The position numbers were made by a program, and so were the translations under genes. A stretch of DNA of 30,966 nt from DAOTTW01 sp034437615 (GTDB taxonomy: Bacteria > Chloroflexota > Anaerolineae > Aggregatilineales > Phototrophicaceae). Under the pieces are notes generated by a model that had not been told where the DNA came from, did no database searches, and saw only the letters and a program-made list of their open reading frames with translations. Below are positions 9,157 through 17,721 of the stretch, in pieces. Numbering within the stretch: position 1 is the stretch's first letter; each line of letters starts with the position of its first letter. Where the stretch lies: contig DAOTTW010000321.1 of the NCBI GenBank assembly GCA_034437615.1, forward strand, positions 1-30,966. Direction: 5' to 3'.

Positions 9157-9176
9157 GGGCAGGTCATGACCTGCCC
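9157..9176 (+). repeat. Perfect 20-bp palindrome
   Basis: GGGCAGGTCA followed by TGACCTGCCC, a perfect palindrome with no spacer. It could be a dimeric regulator site just ahead of the anti-sigma gene, or simply another member of the palindrome family. I favour the second because its arms resemble other copies (GGGCAGG, GGACAGG). Confidence 0.65.
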
Positions 9177-9206
9177 GTTTGCAACAAGATCATATTTGCA
9201 TATTTG

Positions 9207-9773
9207 ATGGAGAGTGAACGAACACCGATGTTCTGGCTACGACAGCGTTATGCAAAATTGCGGATGCCTGCCTTCCTGCGCGGTGAATTACCGCTGCACC
9301 TGCGGCGCTATGTGGCGCGGCAAGTGCATGAAGACGACAGCGTGTATACAGATTATCAGGCACAGCGCCACATTGCCGATGAACTAGAGCGCCGCCTGCC
9401 CACATTTGGCAAACCGCAGCCCGATGCATTGAGGCGCGTCTGGTCCCATGTGCAAGCTGAGGTCGCAACACCGTCAGCAGCTAAGCAGGCGTTTACATTA
9501 CCGCGCTTCCGTATGCGTTATGGCCTCATCGCCTGTGTGCTGGCGTTGGCGCTGATGCTGCCGTTGCTGGTCGATGGCTATACAATCAGCGCATCCGTGC
9601 CGCAGCAGCCCGCGCCGAAAGTCCTGCGCCTGACGCCGACGCCCGATAGCGCCACCGATACAGCAGCAGCCGACGCCGTGCCCATCAAGCCGACAGTGGT
9701 GGCCTACGTCGAATTGACCGAGCCAGGGCGCGACCGCTGGCACAAACTGCCGCATAATACCCCGGCACCCTGA
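9207..9773 (+). CDS. Putative anti-sigma factor, single-pass membrane protein
   Basis: A 188-residue protein. Residues ~1-105 are hydrophilic and predicted cytosolic (LRGELPLHLRRYVARQVHED and ADELERRLPTF), one membrane helix lies at ~107-126 (LIACVLALALMLPLLVDGY), and a short Pro/Thr-rich outer segment follows. This N-in single-pass layout directly downstream of an ECF sigma gene is classic for anti-sigma factors. The HxxxCxxC zinc motif of the ZAS domain is absent; the only Cys is in the helix. A zinc-free anti-sigma domain is therefore inferred. The start is ATG 9207; ATG 9228 is an alternative, with GGAG 15 bases upstream. It could instead be an unrelated small envelope protein, but position and topology make the anti-sigma role most likely. 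Confidence 0.62.
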   Translation: MESERTPMFWLRQRYAKLRMPAFLRGELPLHLRRYVARQVHEDDSVYTDYQAQRHIADELERRLPTFGKPQPDALRRVWSHVQAEVATPSAAKQAFTLPRFRMRYGLIACVLALALMLPLLVDGYTISASVPQQPAPKVLRLTPTPDSATDTAAADAVPIKPTVVAYVELTEPGRDRWHKLPHNTPAP

Positions 9774-9823
9774 CGCAAAGCAGCTAGAAAAACGTCCACA
9801 ACCAGACTGGAAACCGAACGACC

Positions 9824-12800
9824 ATGATGCAAAACCCAAACCCTGACACCAGCAATCACAATGTCATCAGTCGGGCCTTCGCAGGCGGCATCAGCCTGAA
9901 TTGGGAGACCACGCTGTACATCGCCCTTCTGTTGCTGGCGATCTTCACGCGCTTCTTCATCCTCGGTGAGCGCGTCATGAGCCACGACGAAAGCCTGCAC
10001 ACGCGCTTCTCGTATAACCTGTATCAAGATGGGGCCTTCGAGCACACACCGCTGATGCACGGGCCGATTCTGTTCCATGCGACGGCCTTCTCTTATGCGC
10101 TGTTCGGTGATAATGACTTCACCTCGCGCATCTATCCCGCCTTGCTGGGCGTGCTGATGGTCATGTCGCCGTTGCTTTTCCGGCGCTGGCTGGGTCGCTG
10201 GGGCACCATCCTGGCCATGATTATGATCTTGATCTCGCCGTTGTTGCTGTATTACAACCGCTACATCCGGCATGATACGCCCTCCATTCTTTCGGCCATC
10301 ATCATGCTGTGGGCCATCTTGATGTACTTAAACGGGCCAGCGCATCAGCGAAGACGGGCACACTGGCTATACATCATTGCCGCTGCGATGATCTGGAACC
10401 TCGGCTCTAAAGAGACGGCCTTTATCTATATCGCGATTTTCGGCATCTTCTTGTTCTTGTATTGGCTGGTGCGCCTGCTGCAATACTTCCTGCGCTTGCC
10501 GGGCAAACCGATCTTTAGCTTCGGCATGATGGGCATTCTCTTCGGCGGTGTGATGTCGTTGGGCATGTATATTGTGCTAGATGTCATCAAGTTCGATCTG
10601 TTCTCTGGCCCTGATGAAATCGCGTTCTTTGAATTAGCAGCCGGTGACCAGCAGACGTTCTTCCTGTGGACCTTCTTGTGTGTGGCGTTCGTGCTGGCGG
10701 TCATTATCGGCACGGCCATATGGACCTACCGCGATAAGCTGGACAAGCTACCCTGGCGGCAGGTGGTCGTTGTCGTGGGTTTAGCGCTGTTGGTTTGCTT
10801 CGTGCTGATTATCATCGAAGAACGCTCACACACGGAACCAACAAGCGGTCAAGAAGCCGTTGCGCCTGCCGTCCCTGGTGAGGACGGGGCGACGAATGCA
10901 CCGGGGGTCGTTTCGACAATTTCCTGGACGCTGATGATTGCGCTATGGGCGCTGAGCCTCGCGTGGCTGGCGTTTCTGTTCATCACGCGCCGCCGCGCTG
11001 AACGCGATGACGATGTGCGTGATGACAAAGACAAAGCAGGGCGCGGTTTCTGGGGCACAATGGACCTCTTCCCAGAATTTGACCTGATTGTCGTCATCGG
11101 CACGCTGATTCTGCCCTGGGCGACGGCCTTAGTGCCCTATCTGATGCGACCCAGCCCAGCCGATTTGGACGCTGTGGCCAATGGCCTGCCCCTCTTGCGG
11201 GATATGCTGCTGGCCATCCCACAGATCAACGGTACGCAGCAGGCCGGATCGTTCATGCTCGGCTTCTATGCATGGCTGCCCCTGATTGTCGTCTCGACGG
11301 TCACGGGCCTGATGTGGGACTGGCGGCGCTGGCTGGTTTCGGCACTGGTCTTTTATGTGCTGTTCGCCTTCTTCTTCACGACGGTCTTTAGCAACATCGC
11401 AGGCTTGGCCACCGGCATGATCTACAGCCTGGGCTACTGGCTAGAGCAGCAAGGCGTGCGGCGTGGTAGCCAACCGCAGTATTACTACCTGCTGATCGTC
11501 ATGCCCTTCTATGAATTCTTGCCCGCGATTGGTGGTGTGCTGGCCATGTTCGCCGGATCGCTCGTCTTCTGGAAGCGCCAACGCGCTGACCAAGACGCCG
11601 AAGCCCATCTCGATCAAACACTGCTGGAAATGCAGACGCTCGAAGCCGAAGCCGATAACCTGCGTCAGCAAGCAGCAACCAACACGAATACAGATAGCGA
11701 CGATTCCGTAGAACTGGAACGCTTCGATGCTGACGAAGCCGACCAAGACCAGTATGAGACGCAACCGACAGACGACGCGGCGATGCCATCGCCTGCGCTC
11801 ACCGCACAGCAAGAAACGCAGCTACGCGCCAAACACGATGAAGCTATGGGCCTGCGCTATCACCTGATGCAGCAGCGCCGCCTCGACGAAATGCCCTTCC
11901 TGTTTGCCTGGGCATGGCTGGCCATCCTGAACTTAGTCGGCTACAGCCTCGCAGGTGAAAAAATGCCCTGGCTGGGCACACATCTCACGCTACCGCTGAT
12001 CTTCCTGACCGCGTGGTACTTCGGGGGCATCCTCGACCGCGTGGACTTTGTGAAATTCAAGCAGCGCGGCTGGATTATGCTGCTGGTTCTGCCGTTGCTG
12101 TTCATCGCGCTGGCGCAGGCAGTCGTTTCGCTTGGCTTTGCCAGTCGGCCATTTGCAGGCTTACAACAGGAACAGCTACAAGCGACCTACACCTGGTTGG
12201 CATCTGTCGCCATCACAGGCGGCGCGTTCTACGGCCTCTATCGCCTGATGCGCGATACAAGCTGGGCACACCTGCGACAGATGATCGCGGCTGCGTTCTT
12301 CATCGTGCTGGCGGTCATCACCTTCCGCTCAGCATGGATCGCTTCCTTCATCCGCTACGACGAACCGACGGAATTCCTGGTGTATGCCCATGCTGCGCCG
12401 GCCATCAAAACCGTGTTGGACGACATCGAAGAAATGAGCCTGCGCATCACCGATGGCCGCGAACTGAAATTCGCCTACGATAACAGTGTGTCCTGGCCCT
12501 ATAGCTGGTACTTCCGCGATTTCTCGAATGCGGTGTTCGTCGGTGAAAACCCGACTGTGCAAAACTTAGATGATGCCGTGTTCGTGGTGGTCGGTGACGA
12601 CAAACTGAGCAAGGTCGAGCCGATTCTGGCTGATCGCTACATCCGCTTTGACCATAAGCGCCTGTGGTGGCCCATGCAGGATTACTTCTACCTGACGCCA
12701 CAACGCATCTTCAACACCTTCGACCTCTCGCCGGATAACACGCAGGCCGCCCAAATCCGTCAGGGCATGTTTGAAATCTGGTGGGGACGCGATTACAGCA

Positions 12801-14161
12801 CCTATGGCGATGCGCTGGATAAAGAATTCTCGCTGACCGAATGGCCTGTCTCCGACAATATGCTGGTTTACGTGCGCAAGGATTACGCCGCGCAAATCTG
12901 GGAGTATGGCGTCGGTGATCTGGATGGCGTCTTCGTGCTGGAAGAAGAATTCACCAACCAATGCGCCGCCAACTGGAATAGCATGGGCGCGACGAACATC
13001 CTCAGCCCAAGCGACACGACGCTCAACCGCCCGTTAGGTATGGATGTAGACACGGATGGCAACCTGTACGTCGCAGATGAATACGGGCATCGCATCGCCG
13101 TCTTTGATGGCTTCAGCGGCACACTGTTGCGCACACTCGGCCAGCCCAACGGCGGCGCAGGCACAGGGGCCTTCTTGAATCGGCCTAACTCCGTGCACGT
13201 CTCGCAAAGTGGCGACCTGTACGTGGTCGATACGTGGAACTACCGCATTCAACTCATCGACACCGAAACGGGCGAGACGCTCTTTGACTGGGGGCAAGCA
13301 GGCGAATTCGGCTTTGATGCCCCGCTAGACCCCGATGATGGCTTCTGGGGTCCGCGTGACGTGGCGACCAACGGCCAAGACCGCATCTATGTGGCGGATA
13401 CGGGCAACAAGCGCATCCGCACCTACACCCGTGACAGCGCCGATGGCGTCACCTACCTGTATGATGTCGGCTCCGGCGGCAGTGCGCTCGGTGAACTGGA
13501 TGAGCCGAGTGCAGTCGCCGTACACCCTGAAGATGGGCGCGTGTATGTGGCGGATTACTGGAATCGGCGTATTTCGGTGTTTAATGCTGAGGGCGTCTTT
13601 CTGAATACCTTCCCGGTGCGTGCCTGGTATGAAGAACGCGGCAACCGTCCCTATCTAGCTGTGGATGCGGACCGCGAACTGCTCTACGTCACCGACCCGG
13701 ACGGCGCACGGGTGCTGGTTTACACAACCGATGGCGAGTGCATCGGCTCCTTTGGTGAAGCCGCACCGGAAAGCGGGCCGGCGGGCTTGAACCAATTCGC
13801 CATCGCAGCCGGTGTGACGGTGAATGATGAGGGGGCCGTTTACATCTCCGATGCTGGCCTGAACCGCATCTTGCAGTTCGAGCCGTTCCCCGTGCCAGAA
13901 ACAGAAGCAGAAGCAGAAGCAGGAGCAGGAGCAGAAGAAATAGAAGAAATAGAAGCCGATGCCATGCAGCCCGATGCAGATGCCAATCAAGAGGGTGCAG
14001 GCATCAGCGCTGAGGAGCCGTCCGGCCCTATCATCGAGCGAGACGACCCGGATAACCCCTTGTTGCCACAAGAACAAGAGGGCGCAGCAGGCGATACCAG
14101 CGAGGACGCAGACGAGGCAAACGGAGCCGAAGTAACGCCGGAAGTCGGTGCTGCTGAGTAG
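9824..14161 (+). CDS. TIGR03663 (Agl23-type) membrane protein fused to C-terminal NHL beta-propeller
   Basis: A 1445-residue protein. The N-terminal half is a polytopic membrane domain with the TIGR03663 signature: SHDESLHTRFSYNLYQDG (53-70, Asp55-Glu56 in the first outer loop), then FEHTPLMHGPI and YNRYIRHDTPS. Membrane helices continue to ~850, broken by a charged coiled segment at ~585-690. Residues ~1066-1352 carry repeated NHL units (G-ValTyrVal-AlaAsp-TyrTrp-AsnArg-ArgIle type, such as LYVADEYGHRIAVFD and RIYVADTGNKRIRTYTR), predicting an outer beta-propeller. The last ~90 residues are an acidic Glu/Ala low-complexity tail. The family is related to archaeal Agl23, associated with lipid-linked oligosaccharide handling; a GT-C transferase or flippase-linked role is inferred. 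Start ATGATG at 9824; ribosome site weak. It follows the anti-sigma gene by 50 bases and may be in the same operon. Confidence 0.88.
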   Translation: MMQNPNPDTSNHNVISRAFAGGISLNWETTLYIALLLLAIFTRFFILGERVMSHDESLHTRFSYNLYQDGAFEHTPLMHGPILFHATAFSYALFGDNDFTSRIYPALLGVLMVMSPLLFRRWLGRWGTILAMIMILISPLLLYYNRYIRHDTPSILSAIIMLWAILMYLNGPAHQRRRAHWLYIIAAAMIWNLGSKETAFIYIAIFGIFLFLYWLVRLLQYFLRLPGKPIFSFGMMGILFGGVMSLGMYIVLDVIKFDLFSGPDEIAFFELAAGDQQTFFLWTFLCVAFVLAVIIGTAIWTYRDKLDKLPWRQVVVVVGLALLVCFVLIIIEERSHTEPTSGQEAVAPAVPGEDGATNAPGVVSTISWTLMIALWALSLAWLAFLFITRRRAERDDDVRDDKDKAGRGFWGTMDLFPEFDLIVVIGTLILPWATALVPYLMRPSPADLDAVANGLPLLRDMLLAIPQINGTQQAGSFMLGFYAWLPLIVVSTVTGLMWDWRRWLVSALVFYVLFAFFFTTVFSNIAGLATGMIYSLGYWLEQQGVRRGSQPQYYYLLIVMPFYEFLPAIGGVLAMFAGSLVFWKRQRADQDAEAHLDQTLLEMQTLEAEADNLRQQAATNTNTDSDDSVELERFDADEADQDQYETQPTDDAAMPSPALTAQQETQLRAKHDEAMGLRYHLMQQRRLDEMPFLFAWAWLAILNLVGYSLAGEKMPWLGTHLTLPLIFLTAWYFGGILDRVDFVKFKQRGWIMLLVLPLLFIALAQAVVSLGFASRPFAGLQQEQLQATYTWLASVAITGGAFYGLYRLMRDTSWAHLRQMIAAAFFIVLAVITFRSAWIASFIRYDEPTEFLVYAHAAPAIKTVLDDIEEMSLRITDGRELKFAYDNSVSWPYSWYFRDFSNAVFVGENPTVQNLDDAVFVVVGDDKLSKVEPILADRYIRFDHKRLWWPMQDYFYLTPQRIFNTFDLSPDNTQAAQIRQGMFEIWWGRDYSTYGDALDKEFSLTEWPVSDNMLVYVRKDYAAQIWEYGVGDLDGVFVLEEEFTNQCAANWNSMGATNILSPSDTTLNRPLGMDVDTDGNLYVADEYGHRIAVFDGFSGTLLRTLGQPNGGAGTGAFLNRPNSVHVSQSGDLYVVDTWNYRIQLIDTETGETLFDWGQAGEFGFDAPLDPDDGFWGPRDVATNGQDRIYVADTGNKRIRTYTRDSADGVTYLYDVGSGGSALGELDEPSAVAVHPEDGRVYVADYWNRRISVFNAEGVFLNTFPVRAWYEERGNRPYLAVDADRELLYVTDPDGARVLVYTTDGECIGSFGEAAPESGPAGLNQFAIAAGVTVNDEGAVYISDAGLNRILQFEPFPVPETEAEAEAGAGAEEIEEIEADAMQPDADANQEGAGISAEEPSGPIIERDDPDNPLLPQEQEGAAGDTSEDADEANGAEVTPEVGAAE

Positions 14162-14186
14162 CTGAATAGGGGTGCTACCGAAGGCT

Positions 14187-14231
14187 GTAGGGGTGCAGTA
14201 CACTGCTACAGATCCGTTTTCATATCTCCAT
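14187..14231 (+). repeat. Palindrome plus 26-bp direct repeat, copy 2
   Basis: GTAG...CTAC arms (14187-14209) enclose GCAGT/ACTGC (14195-14206). They are followed by the 26-bp segment identical to 6005-6030. The rest of the gap to 14360 is AT-rich, with a weak -10-like TAAAAT at 14312 but no convincing -35, so I do not call a promoter there. Confidence 0.65.
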
Positions 14232-14360
14232 AAGCATCTTGAGCACATAAATGCGGATAGAATAAACGCCTTGCTTATCCTATCTTAATTACGCTTGAAG
14301 TTGAATTAAGCTAAAATGCAGTTTCAAGCAATCTATAGCAGTCCCATGTGAAGGCTTACC

Positions 14361-14909
14361 ATGTCACAAAACATCCCTGATCTAACTCAAAAAGACGTCG
14401 CCGCCCAGCAAGAAGCCAAAGTCGTTGGGCAAGTGATGCAGGCGTTTATCGCCAACATTCGCGCCGAATCCATCAAGCCAGTGCTGGCAAAGTACGGCCT
14501 GACGACCATCGAACCCGACCAGTGGTATCCGCAATCGCTATTCGCGGATATTTACAACGAGCTAGAAAAAGAGGGCCAGGGGCAGAATATCGTCGCCATC
14601 GGCATGAAAACCCTGGATACACTGGAATTCCCCGAAGGCACCGATAGCATCATGACGGCTTTGCAGGTCCTGCCCGCCATGTATCAGCAGATTCACCAGG
14701 GCATCGCAGCGGATGAGGGCTGGCGCATCGAACAAGTCAGCGACCAGCACATCCGCGTGACGTTCAATTCCCCCTACTCGGATTATGCCGCCTACGGCTA
14801 CCTGTATAGCATTGCACGCCGCTTCCGTCCGCAAGGGTCAGATTTCACAGTCAGGCCGCAGACCTTCGCGACGGGCGCGCCCGCCGTGTTCAATATCGAA
14901 TGGCACTAA
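14361..14909 (+). CDS. Conserved-looking hypothetical protein (182 aa)
   Basis: Starts at ATG with GAAGG about seven bases upstream. I do not recognise the family. The protein is soluble with no signal peptide or membrane helix. It has an N-terminal helix-rich part (IRAESIKPVLAKYGLTTIEP, DQWYPQSLFADIYNEL), a middle helical segment (ALQVLPAMYQQIHQGI) and a C-terminal alternating beta-like part (GWRIEQVSDQHIRVTFNSPY, YSIARRFRP). This alpha-then-beta order resembles small ligand-binding sensors of the heme-NO-binding or V4R kind only loosely, so no function is assigned. It occupies the place where rimP normally sits before nusA, but shares no visible RimP features. A promoter and hairpin separate it from nusA, so it is probably a separate transcription unit. 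Confidence 0.85.
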   Translation: MSQNIPDLTQKDVAAQQEAKVVGQVMQAFIANIRAESIKPVLAKYGLTTIEPDQWYPQSLFADIYNELEKEGQGQNIVAIGMKTLDTLEFPEGTDSIMTALQVLPAMYQQIHQGIAADEGWRIEQVSDQHIRVTFNSPYSDYAAYGYLYSIARRFRPQGSDFTVRPQTFATGAPAVFNIEWH

Positions 14910-14924
14910 CAAGCGAAAATTTGC

Positions 14925-14954
14925 TTGACATCGCATTAACAGACGTGCTAAAAT
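14925..14954 (+). promoter_or_regulatory. SigA-type promoter for the nusA operon
   Basis: Perfect -35 TTGACA (14925-14930), 18-base spacer, and -10 TAAAAT (14949-14954, five of six consensus bases). Transcription should start near 14961, giving a leader of ~154 bases before nusA. The same TTGACA-18-TAAAAT layout precedes the arsR gene at 25226. Confidence 0.8.
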
Positions 14955-14980
14955 CTGCCTAGTCAAACACATAACCGCGC

Positions 14981-15014
14981 AAAAAGTGGGTTACACAACC
15001 CACTTTTTGTTTTA
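14981..15014 (+). terminator. Terminator-like hairpin in the nusA leader
   Basis: A perfect 12-bp stem AAAAAGTGGGTT/AACCCACTTTTT (14981-15008) with a 4-nt ACAC loop, followed by GTTTTA. It lies about 20 bases downstream of the predicted transcription start. It may end read-through from the 182-residue gene, act as an attenuator for the nusA operon, or both. Confidence 0.7.
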
Positions 15015-15020
15015 TTGGGT

Positions 15021-15061
15021 ATCCTGCACTACAGGATGCACACAACACGCCCACAGGCGTG
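15021..15061 (+). promoter_or_regulatory. Two further small hairpins in the nusA leader
   Basis: ATCCTG/CAGGAT with a 5-nt loop (15021-15037) and CACGCC/GGCGTG with a 4-nt loop (15046-15061) follow the terminator-like stem. Together they make a structured 5' leader. Whether they form alternative structures with the upstream stem is unknown. Confidence 0.45.
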
Positions 15062-15114
15062 CGCTCAATCGTTTCCGGCAAATCCCGCAGGTACTTGGGA
15101 GACACGAGAAGAAC

Positions 15115-17316
<2,202 letters not shown>

Positions 17317-17343
17317 GCACAGCCAGGGGATTAGGGCACGGTC

Positions 17344-17619
17344 ATGAGCCAGAAAGCGAAGCACATCGCCGTGCGTACCTGCGTCGTCTGCCGCAATAAG
17401 GACGACAAACGGCGCTACACGCGCCTCGTGCGCCTCAATGACGAGGCTGCTGACCATATCATGATCGACCCAACAGGCAAGCGCGAAGGGCGTGGCGCTT
17501 ACCTGTGCGACAATAACACGTGCTGGCAAAAGGCCGCCGATAGCGATGTGCTGGCCAAAGCCTTACGTACCAGCCTGACTGCCGCAGACCGCGAAAACAT
17601 CCGGCAGCACAAGACATGA
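17344..17619 (+). CDS. rnpM: YlxR/RnpM family RNA-binding protein
   Basis: A 91-residue DUF448 protein, the usual length. The diagnostic motifs are present: RTCVVCR (11-17, Cys13 and Cys16), then KREGRGAYLC (46-55, Cys55). In Firmicutes this protein binds and modulates RNase P. It lies 27 bases after nusA and before infB, the conserved order. The start ATG is preceded by an AGGGG/AGGG purine stretch. The ribosomal-protein-like YlxQ that often follows is missing; instead there is a 102-base gap with a long-range inverted repeat before infB. Confidence 0.95.
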   Translation: MSQKAKHIAVRTCVVCRNKDDKRRYTRLVRLNDEAADHIMIDPTGKREGRGAYLCDNNTCWQKAADSDVLAKALRTSLTAADRENIRQHKT

Positions 17620-17637
17620 TTATCCATACGCAAAACC

Positions 17638-17689
17638 CCGGAGGTTGCTGAGGGCACGCAGCGAACTGTCGCCTGCCTTGCACCTCCGG
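17638..17689 (+). promoter_or_regulatory. Inverted repeat in the infB leader
   Basis: A perfect 8-bp inverted repeat CCGGAGGT (17638-17645) / ACCTCCGG (17682-17689) encloses 36 bases. The left arm contains a GGAGG Shine-Dalgarno-like core, the right arm its complement. It ends 32 bases before the infB start and could act in translational control, but there is no direct evidence. Confidence 0.4.
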
Positions 17690-17721
17690 TAATGACGAAC
17701 CAGATACGGAGTGTGCAATAT

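Noticed and set aside
9157..9176. Operator for a dedicated regulator
   Set aside because: A perfect 20-bp palindrome, but its arms match the general repeat family and no second copy lies at a promoter.
14233..14360. Promoter for the 182-residue gene
   Set aside because: A TAAAAT at 14312 is present in AT-rich DNA, but no -35 better than two or three matching bases at proper spacing.
14986..15114. 44-codon N-terminal extension of NusA
   Set aside because: It would start inside the terminator-like hairpin, and the peptide matches nothing of NusA; the ATG at 15115 gives the normal N-terminus.
17692..17721. Earlier ATG for infB
   Set aside because: No ribosome site before it, and it overlaps the right arm region of the leader repeat; 17722 has GGAG at 10 bases.
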